Positions 30,592-38,783 of a stretch of 64,000 nucleotides of DNA are shown here, one piece after another (position 1 is the stretch's first letter; each line of letters starts with the position of its first letter). Made by a program: the position numbers and the translations under genes. The stretch is from NCBI GenBank assembly GCA_963707515.1, contig CAVPQI010000003.1, positions 248,001 through 312,000 on the forward strand. The letters run 5' to 3'. The DNA is from Sva-07 sp963707515 (GTDB lineage Bacteria > Actinomycetota > Acidimicrobiia > Acidimicrobiales > Ilumatobacteraceae). The notes below the pieces were generated by a model. That model worked only from the letters and a program-made list of their open reading frames with translations, searched no databases and had not been told where the DNA came from.

Positions 30592-30628
30592 TCGCCGGCG
30601 ACGTCTGATCGCCGGCGACGTCTGGATC
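30574..30628. repeat. 17-bp tandem repeat spanning the tatA stop codon
   Basis: Unit GCCGGCGACGTCTGATC occurs at 30574-30593 (with an extra ACG, and containing the real TGA), 30594-30610 (exact) and 30611-30628 (with an extra G). The duplicated units lie outside the coding region. Confidence 0.8.
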
Positions 30629-30706
30629 GACGCTCATCGGAGCGTCCGACAGCCACGGTCGACGCCCGCCGTGTGATGCGCCAGGTGACGCGGGGCGTGG
30701 GTGCCG

Positions 30707-31078
30707 TCAGACGTCGGTGTCGACGCGGCGGCGCTTGAGGATCCGGCGCCGCTCACGCTCGCTGCAGCCACCCCACACGCCGTGGTCGATGCGCTCGTCG
30801 AGGGCGAAGTCCAGACACGTCTCGATCACCGGGCACGAGGAGCAGATCTTGCGGGCCCGATCGACGCCGACGCCATCGCTCGGAAAGAACGTCGCCGGCG
30901 GGTGCAGGCGACAGTTGCCGTCGGCCATCCACGCCGTTGCCGAGTCCGGATCGTGGGGCACATGGTCGGCCGTGTCGGCCAGTTCTGACCGGTCGGCCGT
31001 GTCGGCCCGGTCGGACCGGTCGGCGAGGTCGACGGACTGCGTCGTGATGCGGAGCGAGCGCGTGGTGCGGTTGGTCAT
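30707..31078 (-). CDS. WhiB-family iron-sulfur transcription regulator with repetitive N-terminal linker
   Basis: 123-residue WhiB-like protein. Cluster cysteines C56 (ADGNCRLHPPATFF), C79, C82 and C88 (KICSSCPVIETCLDF), then HGVWGG and a basic tail RERRRILKRRRVDTDV. The first ~45 residues are an unusual linker of D-R-S-D/A-D-T-A-D units (ADRSDRADTADRSELADTAD), encoded by an imperfect GGTCGGCCGTGTCGGCC-type repeat. I chose ATG 31078 (MTNRTTRSL). Convergent with tatA. Confidence 0.9.
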   Translation of the reverse strand: MTNRTTRSLRITTQSVDLADRSDRADTADRSELADTADHVPHDPDSATAWMADGNCRLHPPATFFPSDGVGVDRARKICSSCPVIETCLDFALDERIDHGVWGGCSERERRRILKRRRVDTDV

Positions 31079-31188
31079 CTCGAGCCTTTCGTGCGGGGTG
31101 AAGGTTCGACGTCCCCGTGGCGAGCGTGGTTCCCAGTGTTCGAATGCCCGGGCGGTGGAGGCCGAACTGTTGCGTTCTCGACGCCGAA

Positions 31189-31205
31189 CCGTAACACGTC
31201 CGTAA
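31189..31205. promoter_or_regulatory. Direct repeat CCGTAA, 11-bp period, in a divergent gap
   Basis: CCGTAA-CACGT-CCGTAA (reverse: TTACGGACGTGTTACGG) lies in the 195-bp gap between whiB (31078) and the small gene at 31274, in an A/T-enriched segment (GTCCGTAAAGAAATTGG). Half-sites one helical turn apart suggest a regulator site for whiB. Nothing else was recognised in this gap. Confidence 0.35.
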
Positions 31206-31273
31206 AGAAATTGGCGACCTGCCTGACACGTTGCCCCTCCGGCCCAGCTCACCGCACCGCTAGAGTCGCCAAC

Positions 31274-31537
31274 ATGACCGACGTCGAGACCCGAGCGCCA
31301 CGAGCCCATGCCCGGATCGTCTACCACGGTCCGGTGGCCCCGCACTGGGAGGTGTACGGCGACTGGGGTGACCGCCAGGTGCTCGACGAGTTCCGAGCCC
31401 GGGTGCTCGCCCGACTCGTGCTGTTGCCGCGTGACGACCCGCAGTTCCGCCGCAACCGCGAGCGCATCGTGCGCGACGCCGAGCGCGAAGCGATCACCAT
31501 CGAGTGGGACCTCGGCTATCCCGACGACAACGGTTGA
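31274..31537 (+). CDS. Small conserved-looking hypothetical protein
   Basis: 87-residue acidic/basic soluble protein, MTDVETRAPRAHARIVYHGP..., with aromatic pattern PHWEVYGDWGDRQVLDEF and a helical, Arg-rich second half (RDDPQFRRNRERIVRDAERE). No family recognised. Placed 48 bp before ppk1 on the same strand, so it may share the transcript. Codon usage matches the neighbours. Confidence 0.6.
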   Translation: MTDVETRAPRAHARIVYHGPVAPHWEVYGDWGDRQVLDEFRARVLARLVLLPRDDPQFRRNRERIVRDAEREAITIEWDLGYPDDNG

Positions 31538-31585
31538 CGCGAGACGTGTGAGGACCCCGCACCTCGTCGACCGAGCCCGCCGCCG

Positions 31586-33670
31586 ATGACCGACGAACGC
31601 TTCCTCAACCGAGAGCTGAGCTGGGTCGCCTTCAACGAGCGGGTCCTCGACCTGGCGTCCGAGCCCGGGATCCCGTTGCTCGAGCGGGCCAAGTTCTGCG
31701 CCATCACGGTCACCAACCTCGACGAGTTCTTCCAGGTGCGCGTGGCCGCGTTGCAGGACCAGATCGTCGCCAACATCGACCGCCCGTCGCCCGACGGCCG
31801 CACCCCGTCACAGACGCTGGCCGAGATCAACCAGGCGGTGCTCGAGCACGTCGAACACATCGACACCACGTTCGTCGACGGGCTCGTGCCCGCCCTGCGC
31901 AACGAGGGCATCGACATCATCTCGTGGGACGACGTCGACGCCGAGGAGTGCGAGGCGCTCGATCTGTGGTTCGAAGAGCGTGTGTTCCCGGTGCTGACGC
32001 CATTGGCGGTCGACCCCGGCCACCCGTTCCCCTACATCTCCGACCTCGCCCTCTCGTTGGCCGTCAACGTCGCCGATCCCGAGACCGGCGAGCGTCGCTT
32101 CGCCCGCCTCAAGGTGCCGCGTCTGTTCCCCCGCCTCGTCGAGGCATCGCCGGGCCGCTTCTTGCCCGTCGAGCAGCTGATCGCCGCCCGCCTCGACCGC
32201 CTCTTCGTCGGCATGGTCATCGAGGACTGGGCACCGTTCCGGGTCAGCCGCAACGCCGACCTCACGCTCGAAGAGGACGAGGCCGACGATCTGCTCGAAG
32301 CGGTCGAGATGGAGCTGCGCCGGCGCCGTTTCAACAAGGCGGTGCGCCTCGAGGTCGCCCACGACATCGGTGCCGAGGTGCTCGAGCTGCTGGTGCGCGA
32401 GCTCGACCTGACGATGGCCGACGTCACGTTCCACCGTTCACCGCTCGACCTGTCGATGCTGTTCCAGCTCGTCGACCTGGACCGGCCCGATCTCAAGGAC
32501 ACGGCCTGGCCGCCGGTCACGCCCGGGCGCATCGCCGCCGCCGACGAGAGCGACCGCCCGATCTTCGACGTCATCCGCCATCGCGCGTTGATGGTCCACC
32601 ACCCGTACGAGAGCTTCGCCGCCAGCGTCGAGGCGTTCATCGCGCAGGCCGCCGACGACCCACGGGTGCAGTCGATCAAGATGACGCTGTACCGCGCCGG
32701 CGGTGACAGCGCGATCATCCGCGCCCTGATCCGCGCCGCCGAACGCGGCGTGCAGGTGGCCGTGCTGGTCGAGCTCAAGGCCCGCTTCGACGAGGCGAAC
32801 AACGTCCACTGGGCGCGCCAGCTCGAACGCGCCGGTGTGCACGTCGTCTACGGCATGGTCGGCCTCAAGACCCACAGCAAGGTCGCCCTGATCGTGCGCG
32901 ACGACGGCGACCAGCTGCGCAAGTACGTCCACGTCGGCACGGGCAACTACAACTCGAAGACGGCCAAGATCTACGAGGACCTCGGGGTGCTGACGTGCCA
33001 TCCCGACATCGGCGACGACGCCGCCCAGCTGTTCAACCACCTCACCGGGTACAGCCGCACCGAGGACTACCGCGACCTGCTCGTCGCTCCCCGCGATCTG
33101 CGACGTCAGCTGGTCGACCTGATCGAGCACGAGGCATCGTTCGGGCCCGACGGCCACATCGTGTTGAAGTGCAACAGCGTCGCCGACGGTCAGATGGTCG
33201 AGACGCTGTACGCGGCGAGCGCCGCCGGCACGCGCATCGACATGGTCGTGCGCGGCATCTGCTGCGTGCGCGCCGGCGTGCCCGGGCTGTCCGAGACCAT
33301 CCGGGTCCGCAGCGTGCTCGGCCGCTACCTCGAGCACAGTCGCATCTACCGCTTCGGGCACGGCAACGTGATCCACGGCGCCCGCATCCCCGGTGCCACG
33401 TCCGACGCCGTGTACTTGATCGGGTCGGCCGACCTGATGCCGCGCAACCTCAACCGTCGCGTCGAGGTGATGGTGCCGATCGAGCACGCCCGCCACACCG
33501 CGGCGCTCGACCAAGCACTCGACTTCGCCCTCGCCGACGATGTCGTCGCCTGGGAGCTGCAGCCCGACGACACGTGGCTGCGGGTCGGTCCGACGGCGAC
33601 GTTCGAGCCCCATCCGCAAGAGCGGATGTACCGCTGGATGGTCCGCCAGCAGCAGACCGGTCGCCACTGA
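31586..33670 (+). CDS. ppk1: Polyphosphate kinase 1
   Basis: 694-residue enzyme making polyphosphate from ATP. N-terminal NRELSWVAFNERVLDLA; head domain; phospholipase-D-like catalytic domains with the autophosphorylated His region YGMVGLKTHSKVALIVRD, HVGTGNYNSKTAKIYEDLGV, and late KCNSVADG and GSADLMPRNLNRRVEVMVPI. All four PPK1 domains are complete and length is normal. It starts a phosphate-metabolism block (pst, phoU, senX3-regX3) and lies directly upstream of a Pho-box-like element. Confidence 0.96.
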   Translation: MTDERFLNRELSWVAFNERVLDLASEPGIPLLERAKFCAITVTNLDEFFQVRVAALQDQIVANIDRPSPDGRTPSQTLAEINQAVLEHVEHIDTTFVDGLVPALRNEGIDIISWDDVDAEECEALDLWFEERVFPVLTPLAVDPGHPFPYISDLALSLAVNVADPETGERRFARLKVPRLFPRLVEASPGRFLPVEQLIAARLDRLFVGMVIEDWAPFRVSRNADLTLEEDEADDLLEAVEMELRRRRFNKAVRLEVAHDIGAEVLELLVRELDLTMADVTFHRSPLDLSMLFQLVDLDRPDLKDTAWPPVTPGRIAAADESDRPIFDVIRHRALMVHHPYESFAASVEAFIAQAADDPRVQSIKMTLYRAGGDSAIIRALIRAAERGVQVAVLVELKARFDEANNVHWARQLERAGVHVVYGMVGLKTHSKVALIVRDDGDQLRKYVHVGTGNYNSKTAKIYEDLGVLTCHPDIGDDAAQLFNHLTGYSRTEDYRDLLVAPRDLRRQLVDLIEHEASFGPDGHIVLKCNSVADGQMVETLYAASAAGTRIDMVVRGICCVRAGVPGLSETIRVRSVLGRYLEHSRIYRFGHGNVIHGARIPGATSDAVYLIGSADLMPRNLNRRVEVMVPIEHARHTAALDQALDFALADDVVAWELQPDDTWLRVGPTATFEPHPQERMYRWMVRQQQTGRH

Positions 33671-33713
33671 CCCGACACCGCTGACCCGCCGCTGACCCGA
33701 CGCCGCTGACCCG
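33667..33713. repeat. CTGACCCG repeats spanning the ppk1 stop codon
   Basis: CTGACCCG occurs at 33667, 33681, 33692 and 33706 (spacing 14, 11, 14); the first copy contains the ppk1 TGA stop. No terminator hairpin was recognised in the 219-bp gap apart from GC-rich sequence. Confidence 0.7.
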
Positions 33714-33790
33714 GGCGGGCGGCAGCTCCGTGCGCATCGTCCCTGGTGAGGCCGTGACATCGGCCACTGTCGACCGTGCGGTCAGGTGAA

Positions 33791-33834
33791 GTTCACCTCT
33801 CGTTCACCTCGACCTGGGTTCGGGTTCATGTCGG
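33791..33834 (+). promoter_or_regulatory. Pho-box-like direct repeats upstream of pstS (RegX3/PhoP site candidate)
   Basis: Four 11-bp units in phase: GTTCACCTCTC (33791), GTTCACCTCGA (33802), a degenerate CCTGGGTTCGG (33813) and GTTCATGTCGG (33824). This 11-bp GTTCAxx periodicity is the hallmark of actinobacterial phosphate-regulator boxes. It lies 56-99 bp upstream of the pstS start, in the promoter position, and the matching two-component system is encoded at the end of the same gene block. Confidence 0.75.
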
Positions 33835-33889
33835 CTGTTTACCGTGCGCCTCGTCAACAACATCGGACCAACGACGGGAGCCCCCTCGC

Positions 33890-35011
33890 GTGAACACCTC
33901 CAAGCGCCGGCTGGTCGCCGGAGTACTTGCCCTGACCGTCCTCGCCGCCGCCTGTGGCAGCGACGACTCGACGTCGGACACCGGCGACAGCTCCCCCACG
34001 AGCGCGAGCGGCGGGGTCAGCGGCACGCTGATCGGCGCCGGTGCGTCATCTCAGGCGGCGGCGATGGCCGGTTGGCAGGCCGGGTTCCAGGCCGACAACG
34101 CCGACGCCACGGTCGAGTACGACCCGGTCGGATCCGGCGGCGGGCGCGAGACGTTCCTCGCCGGTGGCGCTGACTTCGCCGGTTCGGACGCCGCGCTCGA
34201 TGAGGAGGAGTACGCCCTCTCGATCGAACGCTGCGCCGGCGACCAGGGTGCGATCAACCTCCCGCACTACGTGTCGCCGATCGCCATCCCCTACAACCTG
34301 CCGTCGCTCGACGGCGAGACCCTCAACCTGAGCCCCGAGGTGATCGCCGGCATCTTTGCCAACGAGATCACGTCGTGGGACGACCCGGCGATCGCCGCCG
34401 ACAACCCCGACCTCGAGCTGCCCGACACGCGGATCAACCCGGTGCACCGCTCCGACGAGTCCGGCACCACCGAGAACTTCACCGACTACCTCAGTCAGGC
34501 CGCTCCCGACGTGTGGACGTACGGCGCCCTCGAGGTGTGGGGCGACGGTCCCGGTGGCGGCGAAGGCGCTCCGCAGACGCAGGGCGTGGTCTCCGCCGTC
34601 GCTGCCGGTGAGGGCTCGATCGGCTACGCCGACGCCAGTCAGATCGGTCGTCTCCCGGCCGCCGCCGTCGGCGTCGCCGGCGAGTTCGTCGAGTTCTCGC
34701 CGGAAGCCGCCGGCCGCATCGTCGACTCCTCGGAGCGCACCGGCGGGCAGAGCGAGCTCGACTTCGCCATCGAGGTCAACCGCACGCCGGACACCGCCGA
34801 CACCTATCCGATCGCCCTGGTCTCGTATCACATCGTCTGCGTGCAGTACGACAGCCAGCAGACGGTCGACCTGGTGAAGGCGTTCATGACCTACGTCGGA
34901 TCCGACGCCGGCCAGGCGGCCGCCGCCGAGTCGGCCGGGTCGGCGCCGATCTCCCCGGAGGTCCAGGCCGAGATCCAGGCGTCCGTCGAACAGATCTCGG
35001 TCGGCTCCTGA
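33890..35011 (+). CDS. pstS: Phosphate ABC transporter substrate-binding lipoprotein
   Basis: 373-residue secreted lipoprotein: basic N-terminus, hydrophobic stretch LVAGVLALTVLAAACGSDD with lipobox LAAAC. Phosphate-binding sequence features include SGTLIGAGASSQAAAMAGW, VGSGGGRETFLAGGADFAGS, RSDESGTTENFTDYL and AVAAGEGSIGYADASQ. It captures phosphate outside the cell for PstCAB. GTG 33890 chosen since translation from upstream would extend into the Pho-box promoter. Confidence 0.94.
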   Translation: MNTSKRRLVAGVLALTVLAAACGSDDSTSDTGDSSPTSASGGVSGTLIGAGASSQAAAMAGWQAGFQADNADATVEYDPVGSGGGRETFLAGGADFAGSDAALDEEEYALSIERCAGDQGAINLPHYVSPIAIPYNLPSLDGETLNLSPEVIAGIFANEITSWDDPAIAADNPDLELPDTRINPVHRSDESGTTENFTDYLSQAAPDVWTYGALEVWGDGPGGGEGAPQTQGVVSAVAAGEGSIGYADASQIGRLPAAAVGVAGEFVEFSPEAAGRIVDSSERTGGQSELDFAIEVNRTPDTADTYPIALVSYHIVCVQYDSQQTVDLVKAFMTYVGSDAGQAAAAESAGSAPISPEVQAEIQASVEQISVGS

Positions 35012-35136
35012 TCGGTGTCGTCGTCTCACCGCCGTCCCGGGCCGGGACGTGCGGCGGTCGCTAGCGTGCTCGCTCGACGGCCCACCGTCTCCGACCATCC
35101 ATCGTTCGCTGCCGACGACGTCGGCACGGAGGAACC

Positions 35137-36081
35137 GTGACCATCTCCGACATCCCGTCGACACGCAGGCCGCCGTCGACCGAGCGGATCAGCAAGCTCG
35201 GCGACCGCGTCTTCGGTGGCGTCTCCATCGGCGCCGGTGTGCTGATCCTCGTCACGCTCGCCGCGGTGGCGCTGTTCCTGATCACCGAGGCATGGCCGAC
35301 GTTCGGCGCCGAAGAACTGACCGAGCCGTTCACCGAGTACGTCGCCCCGCTGCTCTTCGGCACGATCTGGGCGGCGTTGCTGGCGCTCCTGATGGCCGTC
35401 CCGCTGGCGGTCGCCGTGGCGCTGTTCATCAGCCACTACGCGCCGAAGCGCCTGGCGGTCACGCTGGGCTACTTCATCGACCTGCTGGCGGCGATCCCGA
35501 GCGTCGTGTTCGGCATCTGGGGGATCGCCGTCCTCGCCCCGATCCTCGCCCGCAGCGTCTACCCGTGGCTCGAGGACAACCTCGGTTTCGTCCCGTTCTT
35601 TGCCGGCCCGGCGTCCACCAGCGGCCGCACGATGATGTCCGCAGCTGTGATCCTCGCGGTGATGATCCTGCCGATCATCACCGCCATCTCCCGTGAGGTG
35701 TTCCTGCAGACCCCGCGCCTGCACGAGGAGGCCTCGCTCGCTCTCGGCGCCACGAAGTGGGAGATGATCCGCCAGGCGGTCATCCCCTACGGACGCTCGG
35801 GCGTGATCAGCGGCGCCATGCTCGGCCTCGGCCGGGCACTCGGCGAGACGATGGCCGTCGCCATCATCCTGTCGCCGGCCGACATCATCTCGTTCAACGT
35901 CATCAGCAACCAGAACCCGCCGACGATCGCCCAGAACATCGCCCTCAAGTTCCCCGAGTCGTCGGGCATCGAGGTCAACCGTCTGATCGCCACCGGGCTG
36001 GTCCTGTTCGCCGTCACGTTCATCGTCAACGCCCTTGCCCGGCGTGTCGCCAACGCCGGATTCTCGGGAGCGGACGGATGA
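35137..36081 (+). CDS. pstC: Phosphate ABC transporter permease PstC
   Basis: 314-residue inner-membrane protein with six hydrophobic segments (first at ~20-45, GGVSIGAGVLILVTLAAVAL). The binding-protein-dependent transport loop is EEASLALGATKWEMIRQAVI, where the ATPase docks. GTG 35137. The end overlaps pstA (ATGA at 36078). Confidence 0.94.
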   Translation: MTISDIPSTRRPPSTERISKLGDRVFGGVSIGAGVLILVTLAAVALFLITEAWPTFGAEELTEPFTEYVAPLLFGTIWAALLALLMAVPLAVAVALFISHYAPKRLAVTLGYFIDLLAAIPSVVFGIWGIAVLAPILARSVYPWLEDNLGFVPFFAGPASTSGRTMMSAAVILAVMILPIITAISREVFLQTPRLHEEASLALGATKWEMIRQAVIPYGRSGVISGAMLGLGRALGETMAVAIILSPADIISFNVISNQNPPTIAQNIALKFPESSGIEVNRLIATGLVLFAVTFIVNALARRVANAGFSGADG

Positions 36082-37166
36082 CCCTCGTCGAGGAACGCCC
36101 GGCGACGACGCCGGGCCCCCGGCGCACGTCGGTGTCGATCACCGCCAACCGGCTCGGACGCCCCGCTCACGGCGCGATCATCGGCGGCGCCTTCGTTCTC
36201 GGTGCGCTGTCGTGGGTCACCCAGGGCGAGCCGAACTGGGCGCGCTGGATCATCGTCACGCTGCTCTCCTACACGATCGGCATCTACGCCATCTCCCGCG
36301 CCGTCGAGGGACGCCGCCGGGCGACCGACCGGCTGATGCTCGCCGTCGTCTCCACGGCGTTCGTCATCGTCGTCATCCCGTTGGTCTCGCTGATCTGGAC
36401 GGTCGTCGAGCGGGGGACCGGTCGGTTCGACTGGACCTTCTTCACCACCTCGATGCGCGGCGTCGTCGGTGCCGGTGGCGGTGGCTACCACGCCGTCGTC
36501 GGCACGTTGATCGTCACCGGCCTGGCGACGCTGATGTCGGTGCCGTTCGGTCTGTTCACCGCCATCTACCTCGCCGAATACGGCCACGGCACCCGGCTCG
36601 CCAAGGCGATCCAGGCGATGGTCGACGTCATGACGGGCATCCCGTCGATCGTCGCCGGCCTCTTCGCCTACGCCCTGTTCGAGCTGATCTTCGGTCCGGG
36701 CACCCGCTCCGGGATCGCCGGTGCCGTGGCGCTGACGGTGTTGATGACCCCCGTCGTCGTGCGCTCGTCGGAGGAGATGCTGCGCCTCGTGCCCAACGAG
36801 CTCCGCGAGGCGGCGTACGCCCTCGGTGTGCCGAAATGGAAGACGATCGTCAAGGTCGTCCTGCCGACGGCGATCGGCGGCCTGATCACCGGCATCGTCC
36901 TCGCCATCGCCCGCGTGATCGGCGAGACCGCCCCGTTGCTGGTGACCGCGGGACTCGCCCAGGGCGTCAACTGGAACCCCTTCGACGGCCGCATGACCAC
37001 CTTGCCCGTGTACACCTACTACCAGTACGTGCAGCCCGGCATCCCGCCCGAGGCCGGCCAGGACCGCGCCTGGACCGCGGCGCTGGCCCTGATCCTCATC
37101 GTCATGGTGCTGTTCACGATCGCCCGTGTCCTCTCCCACGTGCTCAAGCCGAAAGGTCTACGGTGA
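36078..37166 (+). CDS. pstA: Phosphate ABC transporter permease PstA
   Basis: 362-residue partner permease. It has two additional N-terminal membrane segments (~35-55 and ~60-80), then a GTGRFDWTFFTTSMRG segment and the core permease domain with loop REAAYALGVPKWKTIVKVVL. Longer than E. coli PstA (296) owing to the N-terminal extension, which is common in actinobacteria. Overlaps pstB (GTGA at 37163). Confidence 0.94.
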   Translation: MTLVEERPATTPGPRRTSVSITANRLGRPAHGAIIGGAFVLGALSWVTQGEPNWARWIIVTLLSYTIGIYAISRAVEGRRRATDRLMLAVVSTAFVIVVIPLVSLIWTVVERGTGRFDWTFFTTSMRGVVGAGGGGYHAVVGTLIVTGLATLMSVPFGLFTAIYLAEYGHGTRLAKAIQAMVDVMTGIPSIVAGLFAYALFELIFGPGTRSGIAGAVALTVLMTPVVVRSSEEMLRLVPNELREAAYALGVPKWKTIVKVVLPTAIGGLITGIVLAIARVIGETAPLLVTAGLAQGVNWNPFDGRMTTLPVYTYYQYVQPGIPPEAGQDRAWTAALALILIVMVLFTIARVLSHVLKPKGLR

Positions 37167-38059
37167 CCATGAACGACGCACCCCAGCCCCCGACCCTCGA
37201 GGAGACCCTCCCCATGACCGACGACGTCGAATCGGTCACCGCCGACGTCACCGCCGCCGCCGTGGACCCGTCCGAGGCACCGGAGCAGGGGATCGTCGTC
37301 AAGGACGTCAACATCTACTACGGCGACTTCCTCGCCGTGCGCGACGTCAACATGGTCGTCGCCCCGCGGTCGGTCACCGCGCTGATCGGGCCGTCGGGGT
37401 GCGGCAAGTCGACGTTCATCCGTTCGCTGAACCGGATGCACGAGGTGATCGCCGGCGGTCGTGTCGAAGGATCGGTGTACGTCGACGGTGAGGATCTCTA
37501 CGGCGACGGTGTCGACCCGGTCGCCGTGCGGCGCAAGGTCGGCATGGTGTTCCAGCGACCCAACCCGTTCCCGACGATGTCGATCGCCGACAACGTGCTC
37601 GCCGGCAAGCGGCTCAACAGCAAGCGGCTGTCGAAGTCGGCCGCCGCCGAGCTCGTCGAGCAGTCACTGCGCGGCGCCAACCTCTGGAACGAGGTCAAGG
37701 ACCGTCTCGACCGGCCAGGCTCGAGCCTGTCGGGCGGCCAGCAGCAGCGTCTCTGCATCGCCCGGGCGATCGCCGTCGAGCCGGAGATCCTGCTGATGGA
37801 CGAACCGTGCTCCGCGCTCGACCCGATCTCCACACTCGCCATCGAGGCGCTGATGAAGGAGCTGCGCGAGACGTACACGATCGTCATCGTCACCCACAAC
37901 ATGCAACAGGCCGGTCGGGTGTCGGACCGCACGGCGTTCTTCAGCATCGACGGACCCGGCGAACCCGGACACGTCGTCGAGATGGACGACACGGAGAAGA
38001 TCTTCTCCAACCCACGCGAGCAGGCCACGATCGACTACGTGACGGGACGGTACGGATGA
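37163..38059 (+). CDS. pstB: Phosphate ABC transporter ATPase PstB
   Basis: 298-residue ATPase: Walker A IGPSGCGKSTFIRSLNRM, Q-loop GMVFQRPNPFPTMSIADN, signature LSGGQQQRLC, Walker B ILLMDEPCSALDPIS, switch VTHNMQQAGRVSD. A ~45-residue acidic extension precedes the domain. GTG 37163 overlaps the pstA stop; ATG at 37169 or 37214 are alternatives, of which 37214 has GGAGAC upstream. Confidence 0.94.
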   Translation: MTMNDAPQPPTLEETLPMTDDVESVTADVTAAAVDPSEAPEQGIVVKDVNIYYGDFLAVRDVNMVVAPRSVTALIGPSGCGKSTFIRSLNRMHEVIAGGRVEGSVYVDGEDLYGDGVDPVAVRRKVGMVFQRPNPFPTMSIADNVLAGKRLNSKRLSKSAAAELVEQSLRGANLWNEVKDRLDRPGSSLSGGQQQRLCIARAIAVEPEILLMDEPCSALDPISTLAIEALMKELRETYTIVIVTHNMQQAGRVSDRTAFFSIDGPGEPGHVVEMDDTEKIFSNPREQATIDYVTGRYG

Positions 38060-38781
38060 TGGAGAAGGAGCTGCGGTTCGAGTTCCACAAGGAGCTGGAG
38101 GAGATCCGCACCGGCACGGCGCGCCTCGCCGCCGGTGTCACCGAGCTCGTGCCGCGCTGCACCGAGGTGCTGCTCGACATGGATCTCGAAGGTGCCGAGT
38201 ACATGATCCTCGGCGACGAGGAGTACGACCAGCGCTCGATCGAGCTCGAGGAGCGCTGCTTCAAGGTCATCGCCCTCCAGGCGCCGGTCGCCAGCGATCT
38301 GCGCGCCCTGATCTCGACGATCAAGATCATCGCCGACGTCGAGCGGTCCGCGGACCTCTGCGTCAACATCTGCAAGGCGGCACGGCGGATCTACGGTCAC
38401 GATCTCGACGCCCATCTCCGCGGGGTGATCCAGAAGATGGGCAGTCAGGCGCAGGTGCTGTTCAAGGAGGCGACCGAGGCCTATCTCAACCTCGACGGCG
38501 TGCGCGCCGCCGCGCTGCACGACATGGACGCCTACCTCGACGATCTACAGCGGCAGTTCATCCAGGTCATCTTCGAGAGCCACGCCGCCGGCAACATCGA
38601 CCTCCAGGTCGCGGTGCAGCTGGCGGTCGTCGCCCGCTTCTACGAACGCATCGGCGACCACGCCGTCAACGTCGGCGACCGCACCCGGTACATCGTCAAC
38701 GGCTGGCTCCCGGATCATCCGTACCCCGAGAGTGACAACGACCCGCCCGGGCTGGGCGCGGTCGCCGCCGGCGACGGCTGA
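38056..38781 (+). CDS. phoU: Phosphate signalling protein PhoU
   Basis: 241-residue protein with two PhoU three-helix repeats: first around FHKELEEIRTGTARLAAGVT and LRALISTIKIIADVERSADL, second around FKEATEAYLNLDGVRAAALH and ARFYERIGDHAVNVGDRTRY. The E/D-xxx-D metal sites of both repeats are present. PhoU links Pst to the SenX3-type kinase and represses phosphate genes when phosphate is plentiful. ATG 38056 overlaps the pstB stop. Confidence 0.94.
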   Translation: MMEKELRFEFHKELEEIRTGTARLAAGVTELVPRCTEVLLDMDLEGAEYMILGDEEYDQRSIELEERCFKVIALQAPVASDLRALISTIKIIADVERSADLCVNICKAARRIYGHDLDAHLRGVIQKMGSQAQVLFKEATEAYLNLDGVRAAALHDMDAYLDDLQRQFIQVIFESHAAGNIDLQVAVQLAVVARFYERIGDHAVNVGDRTRYIVNGWLPDHPYPESDNDPPGLGAVAAGDG

Positions 38782-38783
38782 CG

